Shown in pieces: positions 10,404-21,037 of a DNA stretch of 64,000 nucleotides. Location of the stretch: NCBI GenBank assembly GCA_017893485.1, contig CM030368.1, forward strand, positions 109,685,549 through 109,749,548. Reading direction: 5' to 3'. Position 1 is the first letter of the stretch, and each line of letters opens with the position of its first letter. The notes below the pieces were generated by a model. The model was not told the origin of the DNA, did not search any database, and saw nothing but the letters and a program-made list of their open reading frames with translations. Both the position numbers and the translations under genes were made by a program. The stretch is from Hemerocallis citrina. Its lineage: Eukaryota; Streptophyta; Magnoliopsida; Asparagales; Asphodelaceae.

Positions 10404-11267
10404 ATGGAAGTGGAGAAAGAAGGAGTCATACATCCGGCTCCGAGAATGAACACCCCGGCCAAGAGGAGGAACAAAGAGAAATGGTGTCGTTACCACCGGG
10501 ACCACGGCCATGACACCAACGACTGCCGGGCATTGAAAAATGAGATAGAGGCCCTCATCCAGAGGGGGCAGTTGGCCAAATTTGTAAAGGCAAACGATCG
10601 GGCAGATCGCAACACTCCTCCGCCTCGGGGGGCTAACAAGCGCTCCGAGCGGCGCGATGAGACCCCCGAGTTTGAGGAAGAACGAGTTATGCACCTAATC
10701 CACGGAGGCCCCATGGGGGGCTCCTCCAACTCCTCTCGGAAGGCCTTCGTCCGAGAGGTCAACTCGCTTCACAGCACCCCTCCCCCCAAAGGCCTTGGCA
10801 TCCCAGTGACTTTCTCCGATGAAGACCTCGAGGGGGTCCGAACTCCCCACTGCGACGCACTTGTCATCGACCTTCGCATGGCAAACTTTAAGGTGCAGAG
10901 GGTCCTGGTTGACAATGGGAGCTCGATGAACATCCTCTTCCTCTCGGCCTTCCGAGGGCTGCAGCTGTCTCGGGACCGTCTCAAGCCGTCCGGTTACACG
11001 CTCCACGGGTTCACGGGGGTACCAGTAACTGTCGAGGGGGTTATAACCCTAGACGTAACTGCTAGGAAGACCCCTACTACCCAGACCGAGCCGATGGACT
11101 TTATGGTCGTTGATGTCCTGGCCGCATATAATGTCATCCTAGGCCGACCCGGCCTAGCTGCCCTGGAAGCTGTCCCTTCAGCGTACCACCTTAAAATGAA
11201 GTTCCCCACTCGGTCGGGAGTGGGAGAAGTCAGAGGCAGCCAAGAGACGGCTCGAAGTGCTACATGA
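10404..11267 (+). pseudogene. Gag C-terminus (zinc knuckle) and aspartic protease
   Basis: The frame opens with residual gag and a knuckle-like CRYHRDHGHDTNDC segment at about 10486-10527 (Cys/His spacing unlike a canonical CCHC). The protease follows, with the active-site segment VLVDNGSSMNILF near 10900-10940 and a conserved NVILGRPGL near 11130. The enzyme would cut the Gag-Pol polyprotein inside particles. A frameshift near 11250 separates it from the RT frame, which starts four bases before this frame ends. The upstream join to gag is also out of frame. Confidence 0.85.
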
Positions 11268-13249
11268 CTTCCATGGGGGGTCCGGTGCTCTCCCTCGAGA
11301 CCCTAGAGATTCCCGAGCCGAATGTCCAGCCCACGTCCGAGCCGGCGGACGAATTGGAAGAAGTACTATTTTCGGACGAGGACCCGAGTCGAAAGTTCCT
11401 CGTCAGCAAGTCCTTGCCGACTACACTATGTTCCGACTTGGTGCAATGCATCCGGGATAACCGCGACCTGTTTGCTTGGTCAGCTGCGGATATGCCCGGA
11501 ATTTCCGAGGAGCTGCTAGTCCACCGCCTAAGTGTCGAACTGGGGTGCAAACCGGTTCAGCAGAAGAGGCGAAAATTCGCTCCAGAGCGACAACAGGCCA
11601 TCAAGGAGGAGGTGGACAAACTCTTAAAGGCTCGGTTCATACAAGAGGTGAACTACCCCGAATGGCTCTCCAACGTTGTAATGGTTAAGAAGTCCAATGG
11701 CTCTTGGAGAATATGCATCGACTTCACCGACCTGAATAAGGCATGTCCGAAGGATCCATTCGCTCTCCCAAATATCGACACCCTCATTGATGCCACCTCG
11801 GGCCATGAGCTCCTCAGCTTCATGGACGCCTTCTCTGGCTATAATCAGATCCGATTGTTTCCCCCGGACATTCCGAAAACCTCCTTCATTACCGACCAGG
11901 GCCTCTACTGCTATAGAGTCATGCCGTTCGGGTTGAAGAACGCTGGAGCCACCTACCAGCGCCTCGTCAATAAGGTCTTCCAAAGCCAGATAGGCTGCAA
12001 CATGGAAGTGTACGTCGACGACATGCTCGTCAAAAGCATCCAAGCTACTGACCACGTGGCCGACCTCCAGGAGGCATTCGGCGTATTGAGGAGGCACAAC
12101 ATGCGGCTTAACTCGAACAAGTGTGCGTTCGGGGTCTCATTGGGAAAGTTCCTCGGCTTCATAGTGAGCCAGCGAGGGATCGAAGCAAATCCCGAAAAGA
12201 TCAAGGCCATACTGGACATGGCTCCGCCCTGGAACGTCAAGGAGGTGCAGAAGCTTACGGGTCGACTCGCCGCTATTGGCCGGTTCCTCTCGAAGTCTGG
12301 GGAAAAGTGCCTCCCCTTCTTCAAAGCTCTCAGGGGGAGTAAGGGTTTCGAATGGGGCCAACCACAACAGGAGTCGTTCGACCAACTGAAGGCCTACTTG
12401 GTGAACCCTCCTCTCCTCAGCAAACCCGTTCTGGGGGAAACCCTCTTCGTCTACTTAGCTGCTTCCGAGCAGACCCTAAGTGCTGCGTTGGTGAGGGAAG
12501 AAGACCGGGCTCAGAGGCCCATTTACTATGTGAGAAAAGTGCTTCGGGATGCCGAGCTCTGTTATCCGAAGATAGAGAAGATGGCCTATGCCCTGGTCAT
12601 GGCGGCAAGGAAGCTCCGTCCATACTTTCAGTCCCACTCGGTTGTGGTCCTCACCGACCAACCGCTGAAGCAGATCCTCCACAAGCCCGAAACCTCGGGC
12701 CGGCTAATGAAGTGGTCCATAGAGCTGAGCCAACATGACATCTCCTACCAACCTCGGACTGCAATCAAAGCTCAGGCCCTCGCCGACTTCATCGTCGAGT
12801 CCACCATTCCCGAGGTCAGCCACGTCCCGAACGGACCCCCCATTTGGATAGTTTTCGTGGACGGGTCCTACAACGAGGGTAGCGGTGCCGGTATCATCCT
12901 GAACGGACCCGATGACTTCGTCCTCCAGTATGCCCTCCGCATGAACTTCAAGGCCTCAAACAACGAGGCGGAGTATGAGGCACTAATCGCGGGCCTCGGA
13001 CTTGCCCGAAGTGCCGGGGCGCAGCACCTCCGATTCCATAGTGACTCTCAGCTAGTTGTGAACCAAGTCTTGGGCGAGTACGAGGCGCGAGACGAGCGGA
13101 TGGCGAAGTACCTCGCCAAGGTCCGAGCCCTCATGAGCCGGTCGAAGAGGCACTCATCCAATGAGTCCCTCGTGAGGAGAATTCACAGGCCGATGCCCTC
13201 TCCAAGTTGGCCTCATCCTCCCTCCAAGGTCTCGAGCAGACCGTTTTGA
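11264..13249 (+). pseudogene. Reverse transcriptase, RNase H and Tat-type second RNase H
   Basis: A 661-residue open stretch, the longest in the element. RT motifs: FIQEVNYPEWLSNVVMVKK, WRICIDFTDLNKACPKD, FSGYNQI, MPFGLKNAGATYQRL and the catalytic YVDD at residues 250-253 (12011-12022). The connection and first RNase H follow (FVYLAASEQTLSAALVRE, IYYVRKVL). From about residue 525 a second RNase H begins (IVFVDGSYNEGSGAG, NNEAEYEALIAGL, HSDSQLVVNQV), the archaeal-like domain that defines Tat elements. Near 13140 the frame shifts, so the last 35 or so residues are out of register, and a TGA (13162-13164) lies in the frame that continues to integrase. Confidence 0.93.
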
Positions 13250-14595
13250 TCGAGGTCCTCTCAAGGTCGAGCATAGAACACGAGGCATCCGGCTCGGTGG
13301 AGTCGTTGCCGGTCCTGCTGCAAGATAATTGGATGAAACCCTTAGTGAAATTTTTAAGGGATGGATTCCTTCCCGAGGACCCCAAGGAAGCACGCCGAGT
13401 CAGAACTAGGGCCGAGCGGTATGTCTTGATCGAGGGAATCTTATACAAGCGCTCCTTCTCGCAGGTTGATGGCCGACCGTACCTAAGGTGCCTTTCCCCA
13501 TAACAGGCCGACTACGCTTTACAAGAGCTCCACGAGGGCATCGACGGAGCACATTCAGGATCTAGGTCCTTGGCCCAGAAAGCTTTGAATTATGGATACT
13601 TCTGGCCGACTCTCCTCCAAGATGCCGAGCGACATGTTCGGCAATGTGGCTCCTGTCAGAGACATTCCAATGTTCGTCGCCTCCCTCAAGCCAACCTTGC
13701 CTCCCTATCAAGTCCTATCCCCTTTGCAATGTGGGGAATGGATTTACTAGGGCCGTTCCCTCCGGCTCCCGGCCAGTTCATGTTCTTGGTTGTAGCCATC
13801 GACTACTTCTCGAAGTGGATTGAGGCCGAGCCCCTCGCCACTATCACCGAGAACAAGGTGCTTCAATTCTTCTGGGAGAACGTCATCTGTCGGTTCGGCA
13901 TCCCCCGTTTCATCGTAACCGATAACGGAACTCAGTTTACCGGAGCTGCATTCCGAGCTCTGTGCGAGGATCTTGCCATCCAACAGCGCTTCTCTTCCGT
14001 CTCCCACCCGCAGTCGAACGGCCAAGCAGAAAATGCCAATCGGCAGATCCTCACAGGTATCAAGAAGAGGCTGGACAAATGTTCCAAAGGCTTATGGGTC
14101 GACCAACTCCCCAACGTACTATGGAACTACCGCACGAACAAGCGGACCCCCACAGGAGAGTCCCCTTTCAGCCTCACCTATGGGTCCGAGGCGGTGATAC
14201 CCCTCGAGGTCGGAATACCTTCCCCTCGCCTCGCAGCATACAATGAGGAACAGAACGCCAGAGACCTCAGGGCGAACTTAGATCTGGTGGACGAACTGAG
14301 GGAGAGAGCATCAATTCGGCAACAGAACTACCGAAGGAGGGTGGAATTGGCATATAACAAGAAAGTCCGACCCTCCAATCTCAAGCAAGGGGACTTGGTC
14401 CTGAGAAAACTGGCCATATCCTTCCCCAATCAGAAAAGCAAACTGGACCCGAACTGGGAAGGACCCTACAAGATCACAAAGGTTGTTCGGCCCGGAGCTT
14501 ACCGTCTGGAAGATCTACAAAGCAGAGAGATTTCGAGGACCTGGATTGCCGACCACCTCCTAAAATACCAAGAAGGCGCCCCGGCGCCTCTCTGA
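13207..14595 (+). pseudogene. Integrase of the Tat gypsy element
   Basis: The zinc-binding HHCC region spans about 13530-13665 (ending CGSCQRH), the catalytic core follows with MDLLGPFPPAPG (first Asp), IVTDNGTQF (second Asp) and SNGQAENANRQI (Glu), and the C-terminus has the GPY-type region WEGPYKITKVVRPGAYRL. The enzyme would insert the cDNA into chromosomes. A TAA at 13501-13503 cuts the frame just before the zinc finger; the frame continues unchanged after it to the stop at 14593-14595. The integrase core from 13570 is otherwise open. Confidence 0.92.
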
Positions 14596-14767
14596 GTATC
14601 ACGAGGGGTCGAACCATTCCTCTCCTCTAACTTGTAATCTATTCCATAAGTTGTAATATGTAAAAACAGTTCGCCGTCGATTATCAATGAAGAATGCTCT
14701 TTCATACTTATAAATTTGCTTGCGTCTCTCCGCCTTTATCTTTTGTGTTTTAATTTGATTTCAACCA

Positions 14768-15004
14768 ATGGTTCGGAGTCCAATGTCCGGCTCGACTTTA
14801 CCTCCTCGGCTCGCCCCCGGACGAGCCAGAGGTAGATCGCCGTTCGGAACTGCACCCACAACCGTTGAACTACACCGATGGTTCGGAGTCCAACACTCGA
14901 CTCGACTTTACCTCCTCAGCTCGCCCCCGGACGAGCCAGAGGTAGATCGCCGTTCGGAGCTGCTCCCACAACCGTTGAACTACACCAATGGTGCGGAGTC
15001 CAAC
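14768..15004 (+). repeat. 110-bp tandem repeats, left part
   Basis: Units beginning ATGGTTCGGAGTCC start at 14768, 14878 and 14988 (one mismatch in the last), spaced 110 bases. The third unit is cut after 17 bases by the solo LTR. The array continues at 18506. Confidence 0.88.
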
Positions 15005-18000
15005 TGTCACACCCCGCTTCCCAAAAATACGGAATACGAGCACATAACAAAAGCCCAGCGAATGATTAATATCATCCTTAAGCTATTCAGGAAAATCTTT
15101 ACAACATATCACAGTATAATCAGAGTCGGAAGCCAGAAAAATCAACCACATGCACATATGAACCAAATACCAACAAGAATACTTGAAATAAAATGTATTA
15201 ATCTCAAATAGTCATGATCTGAAAATACACGAATACTCCTGGGTCACATTGCCCAGATACAGAAATAAGTACAGGTTCAAATTACAATATTGTCCAAAAT
15301 GAGCAACAGGAATAGTAATAGCAAAATTCAGCCTCTAGCCCTTCATCTTGCCAATACCTTTAGGAACCTGTCCACCAAAATCTGCAATTCATAGAATGCA
15401 AGAAAAAGGAAAAGAGAAAACACAGTACCTGTCAATGGCAAGTCCGGGTCACAAATAGAATAGGATACAAGCACATGGACACTATCTAACCACAGGATAT
15501 ACTAACAGGTATAAATAACATATGTCAAGTGTAAAGTCAAAAGGTAAACAGGTAAAAATGTATAATTATCAGGTATTTAGGTAATCAGGTAAATATGTAT
15601 CAAGTATCAGGAAAACAGGTAACAGGAATATCAGGTAATCATGTAACAGGAAATCATGTAACAGGTAAACAGGTATCAGGATAATCAGGATAATCAGGAA
15701 TATCAGGATAACCAGGTCACATGTATGCAGGTAACAGGTAATCATATATTAATATCTTGTATTATTATTACTATCTAGGTAACACTTCATGTGCCATCTT
15801 TTTATCACATGGTTGTTACAGTCAATGCAGTTTCGCTTGAGATTTCATAGTGGACCATAGAGGGCACTATACTCAGGTACAGGAAAACAGGTTCATGAAT
15901 CATAACAGGTACACGAATCATCCGATTCATGCAGCAACAGGTTCATGAAGCAACAGGTACACGACCAACAGGTACGTGCAGCAACAGGTAACAGGTACAT
16001 GAACCAAAGTCCATGCAGCAACAGGTAACAGGTACACGACCCAAAGGTACGTGCAGCAAAATGGGAAACACGGGCCCCCTTCCGAGTACACGTTTCTGAA
16101 TTATCCACTATTAGATCTTTTCCATAAACCCCGGCTTAGTTACTTTTATTATTAAGATCATCAACAGGCATGAGAGTGTACTAAATGATATCAAACTAAC
16201 AGGTTATAATCAGGTTTAGACTCAGGAAATCACATCAGCAAGTATGGACACTATACATTCACAAATACGAGCAAAATGGTGTATGTTTATAATCAGGACA
16301 GCAAGACCAGTCTGTACTAAAATAGTGATTCAAAGATCTACAGACATGCAAATCATGATCCGTCAAAGGATCTGGAAACTAGACTTCCACACGCTTCTAA
16401 CTGGTATAATAAATCTATATGCTATTTCACAACATCTCGACTCAAAACACAATTCAACACAGTATTCATGTACAGCCAGAAAACAGGGGAATGACTTAAA
16501 CCACATGAAAACAGCATACAACATCATTAATTAAATCCATGAAAAATCTGGGGTAATCCCCTATATGTATAGTCTCAAAATATAAATTTTCATATTTTTC
16601 CAGAAAGTATATATATGTTTTCGAAAATAGAAAGTAACACATAACACAGTTTTGATGGATCTGGAATTCTTCAACACCGCTGTACAAAATCATGCATATC
16701 TTGCACACAGCGCATCAAAATCCACTTCCGCCAAAACGGGATGAAAGTATACACAATTACCCAACTTTCATATGTCACATAAAATATTCATACAGTAATT
16801 AGAAATAAGGTGAACACGGCATTCAACATACAATTACACGCAGTTTACAGCAAAAGCGATTTATAGAAAAGGATGTAAGGCATCACTCAAAACTCATCTT
16901 TTAATTATCACAAAAATCAGAGAACTACCTAACATCATGGTGAAATACTGGACAAAATCTTGTGGCATGAAATTATGTCTAACTTGGATCTTGAAAATAA
17001 ATTGGTGATAAAATCTACCCCGAAATGAATCTGGAAACTACCGGCATACAGTCACTAAAATAATCATAACTAATTCATACGAACTCCAAACGAGGTGAAA
17101 CCAGTGGGATTAGAAATTATATTTGATTCTCTACAAATTACTCAGAAATAGTTATGTTGAGATTCGGACTCTAATCCAGGTAAAAACAACAATCAATCCA
17201 GTTCAATCCAAATTTCCAGATTTCTCAACTAAACTTCAAAACGTCATAACTTCCTCAAAAATCATCCAAACTCTTCCAAATTCAAAACGCAGCCTACCCA
17301 TTGTCCAAATATCATAATGGAAGGTTTCTAACATGTCAAAATCTAGTATTTCTCATATGGGTGTTCAACATACATCGGGTATACAATATGTCGCATACGC
17401 GATCCAAATCGCGTTTGGGTGAATCCTAAGGCACAAACTTATCAAACTCCATGTCCTAAGTCGTCTATGGCCTGTTTTGAACGTTAGAGACGAAACCCAC
17501 AATTAAAAACATGATCTTTGTCCGTCTCTAGTCTCAAACTATCCTATGTGTGAACTTTCTACTTGTATCAACCTAAGAAATTTAAGTACAAGTTACTTGC
17601 CTTGTTAATGATGAACGCGGCGCTACGAAGCCTAGCAATGAAAACCCACGAGCAAAAGTCCTTCCACGTGCGATTTCGAACGAACCCACGAACCGAATCT
17701 TGCCTACGATCGTCTTCTTGAAGCACGGACTCAAACGGACGCTACCCACTACTCCAAATCAGCGAAGAGGGAAGAGGGGGGGCTGTTTTTGAAGGTGGGT
17801 GCTGTTTTGGATTGGTTCGGCCACAAGAAAAGAGAAGGAGACGAGGTTTTTGTGTGATAGGAGTTGTATAATGGAGGATGGGGGTGATATTTGTGGTCGG
17901 CCAAGGCAAGAGAGGGGAGGGAGAGGTCGGCCTGTAGTAGGAGAGGTGCAGGCCGGGATTGCATGAGGATGAGGGAGCCGGCTAGGAATTGGAGAGGGAG

Positions 18001-18505
18001 AGAAAAAGATTAGGGTTCGGGTTAATTAGATATTAGGGGTATATATTGGGGATCAAATGTGGGTTAATGGGTAGTGGATATCAATATGAAACAATAGGTA
18101 TACAATTGGGTAATGGATATTGGGTAGATTTCAAATGGGGATAGAAAATGCAATGAATCCTATAGCTCCTAAAAATCTCCTTAAGGGCCAAAAATCTCAA
18201 ATTGGCCAAACACTTCTAAAAATTCATCATAACCCAAAAATAATTAACAAATATGAATGAGGCCAAGAAAATGCGAAAAAGAATTCAAAATGGCGGAAAA
18301 CGGACGATCGGCGTACAAACAACACACGGAGGTCAAAAATGTAAGAAAAATAATATAAAATGAAAATAATCCAATAAGAAAATTAATACAATAATTTATA
18401 AATATAATTTATGAAATAATCTAATTTTAACAATAAAAATAATTTGCGAAAATTTTAAATACAGAAAATATCGAAAAATACCTTTCTCGGAAAACATGGG
18501 TTACA
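15005..18505 (+). mobile_element. Solo LTR, family 1 (Del/Tekay-like), nested in the gypsy element
   Basis: It starts TGTCACACCCC and ends CATGGGTTACA, with CCAAC on both sides (15000-15004 and 18506-18510) in the middle of a 110-bp repeat unit. At 3501 bp with TG...CA ends, no primer site and no coding domain, it is a solo LTR left by recombination between two LTRs of a full element. Related copies lie at 3502-6212 and 39261-45840. Ends and size fit the Del/Tekay chromovirus group, which is inference. Open frames inside it have no domains. Confidence 0.88.
15430..16070 (+). repeat. CAGGTAAC-rich low-complexity and 37-38-bp minisatellite in the solo LTR
   Basis: First a run of CAGGTA/CAGGAAAT variants (about 15440-15740), then units with GCAGCAACAGGT at 15978, 16015 and 16053. 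The same place in the minus-strand copy at 45.6 kb holds a 39-bp array, and in the copy at 3.6 kb a trinucleotide run. Confidence 0.75.
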
Positions 18506-18740
18506 CCAACACTCGGCTCGACTTTACCTCCTCGGATCGCCCCCGGACGAGCCAGAGGTAGATAGCCATTCGGAACTGCTCCCACAACCGTTGAACTACA
18601 CGATGGTTCCGGAGTCCAACACTTGGTTCAATTCCACTCCCCAAGCTTGCTTCTCGGCGAGCTAGGAGTGGATCACCATTCGGAATTGCTCCCAAAACCG
18701 TCGAACACTCGCTATGATCGGCGAATCCCACCATGGGGAA
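18506..18740 (+). repeat. 110-bp tandem repeats, right part
   Basis: This continues the array at 14768 after the solo LTR. The third unit resumes at 18511 and a further diverged unit starts near 18603 (ATGGTTCCGGAGTCC). Confidence 0.8.
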
Positions 18741-18859
18741 GGGCTCGACTCACCCCTCGACTTCGCATGAAGAGGGAGACCGAGGCACTGTTCGGCATCA
18801 CCGGCCGAGCACTCTTGTCGCCGAGACGAAAGCGAACAAGAAGAAGGGTCAGATCATGC

Positions 18860-19140
18860 TGCCCCCGGTCGGCTAGCCGAGCAAGTGCCAAACCGAGCTC
18901 GCAAACGGAGAAAACTCACTTTCTTCTCAACTTTCGTGTAGGATCTCGATCAGACGGCCCAGATCTTGCCAGCGACGCTAAACGACAAGATAGCATTTTC
19001 TTGGGAACTGAGCCGCCTTGAGATTCATACCAGAATCCAACGGCCCAGATCTTGTCAGCGTCGCTAAATGACAAGATAGCGTTGCCGTGGGGGGCTGGTC
19101 CACCTCGAGATCCGTGCCTAATACCCATGCCTCAGAACGC
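18860..19140 (+). repeat. Dispersed repeat cassette of the gypsy 3' region (copies 1 and 2)
   Basis: It contains TCGGCTAGCCGAGCAAGTGC followed about 60 bases on by GATCTCGATCAGACGGCCCA and then CGACAAGATAGCATTTTCTT. Part of it repeats at once (19030-19090). Further copies are at 23745-23930, 25040-25230, 25625-25830 and 25850-25990. Confidence 0.8.
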
Positions 19141-19357
19141 GCCAAGGCGCCGAACCACAAACAAAAGAGGGTTCAGCTCGGAGACCTTGGCACGACGAAC
19201 ACAATCATAAACGAGACAATTACGCAGAGCAACAAAAGACACGCTAGTTCATGAAAGAAATTTTATTAATGGTTGGGTCATAATACAAAGCAATCCTTCC
19301 CCGGTTACAAGGCATTAGAAAACAAAAAGTACAGCGCCGACCCACTACACTTGGTTT
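19141..19357. other. Probable 3' end of the antisense gene
   Basis: Sequence downstream (minus strand) of the last coiled-coil exon. The minus strand has an AATAAA-like run near 19262-19270 (plus strand TTTTATTAATGG), which could serve as a poly(A) signal. Nothing else is seen. Confidence 0.35.
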
Positions 19358-20824
19358 TTAAACGAAAAAATCATCACCGTCCCGCTCGGTCGCCAGTCCG
19401 GCCACTTCGGCCGCTAGTTCATCCGCCTCCTTCCGAAGCTTCGCCTCCAGGGGCTGCAAGTGACAGATTTCAGAGAGCAAATCGTCCCGTTCGGCAACTA
19501 TTTTCGACAAATTGTGCCGAATACACTGAACCCAAAGGGCGTTGCTAAAAACAGTCTGCGAATCCTTGTCCTCTCCTATAGGGGTCGCCTCGGCGATCCT
19601 GTTCTCCAAGCACTGGATCTCGGCGTCTCGCTGATCGAGGACGAGCTGAAGGTGGCCCTGCTCGCTTTCTGATCGGCGTAATCCCAGCTCGACTTCATAG
19701 AGTCGCTCTCGGCACCTCACCGAACGCGACCTCGCCACCTCCGAGCCAACCTCGGTCAGAACGTCGTTGTCCGAGCAGTTGGAATCGGTGTATTGAGCTG
19801 CCACCACGGGCTGAAAAGAAGAAAAAATGAATAACAAAATTTCAAGACAATGCCGAAGTCCAACACTTGAAGAATTTTCCAAACAAACTCTCAGATTCGT
19901 ATTCAGATATGGTAGCTCTACATACTACAAGACCGACCCTACAATAGAGTTTTACAACAGCCAGAAGAAACATAAAACGACACGTTTAGGGCCTCTTCGG
20001 AAGGGGTATGCTTCGGTTCAAGGAAACGCGAGGACGACGAGGCCTGACCTCCGAGCTCGATTCCAAACCAACGAAGCGTGACCCCCTTCGCCACTGACCC
20101 TAACTGTGGCGCTGACCGATGCACCACTAGACGAGACGGGTACACTACTCTGAGCGTCAGCAGGGCTCCGCCTAGCCACAGGCAAACGTGTCGCAAGTTC
20201 GTAGAAGGTGATCCCTCTCTCGCTCTCTTCGCGAGTACACGATGTACTGTGGACGTTGGCCCTCTCAGGCAGAGGCTTGAGTGACGCGACCTCTTCCTCC
20301 AGTTCAATGATTCTGTCTCTCAAAGCGTCGTCCTTCACCAACTTCTTCAAACGAGGAGGCCTTGACGAGCCCGAGGCGTTGGTGCTATCGGTCGCGAGCC
20401 GTCGGTAGTGGGTGACCTCGATCCCCCTATCTATCGTGATCCTCCTAAGCTTGTCGACCTTGGCCAACAGCTTTTTGCGCTCGGACGATGCCTTCTCCAG
20501 CTCGGAAGCAAGCCTCTCTTCTTCCGCCGAGCGACCTCGCTCCGCTATCTCCAAGTGTTGGATCTTAGCCGAGAGCTCGTCGTTCTTCCGCTCGGTGACG
20601 GCAAGCTCTCTACGAAGCCGCTCGACCTCGCCTTCGGGACAAGGGGCTTGGGGTTGCTTCCGCAGTTGCTTCAACTCGCGACAATACCCCCTCACAGCTG
20701 CCTTTGTCTCCTCCAGCTTCAAGAACATGAAAAACCGCCTCTCTCGGCTATTGGAGAGCTCTCCCTTCGTTTTAGCCAGCTCCATACGAAGGTGTGCAAC
20801 CTCCGTGATCGGACCGAACTTCAC
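19358..20824 (-). pseudogene. Antisense coiled-coil exons inside the Tat element
   Basis: Two open stretches on the minus strand look like exons. The first starts after a TTTTCAG acceptor (20825-20827) and encodes Glu/Lys/Arg-rich coiled coil (HLRMELAKTKGELSNS, EVERLRRELAVTERKNDEL, DRIIELEEEVASL). The second starts after TCTTTTCAG (19811-19813) and encodes more coiled coil (HLQLVLDQRDAEIQCLEN, NLSKIVAERDDLLSEI), ending at 19358. The intron between them, donor unclear near 20000-20050, is about 200 bases. This follows the PMD-like antisense gene at 21038-23371 and may be a duplicated tail of it or the rest of the same transcription unit. No catalytic domain is visible and the function is unknown. 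Confidence 0.6.
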
Positions 20825-21037
20825 CTGAAAAGCAGAGATAAATCCGAGGCCCAACACTTGGAGTATTTTACGCCTAATCAAACACAAAATCCGGAGACTA
20901 ACACTTGGATAAATTTTGGCCAAACAAAGTTTTTTCATTCAAAACTCAGAAAAAAGTTTTACAAGAGCGGTGGCCAGTCTGCAGTTAGGTTTACAAAAAA
21001 GAAACAAAACAACAAAAGACTAAAAGAGGCAACCGAG

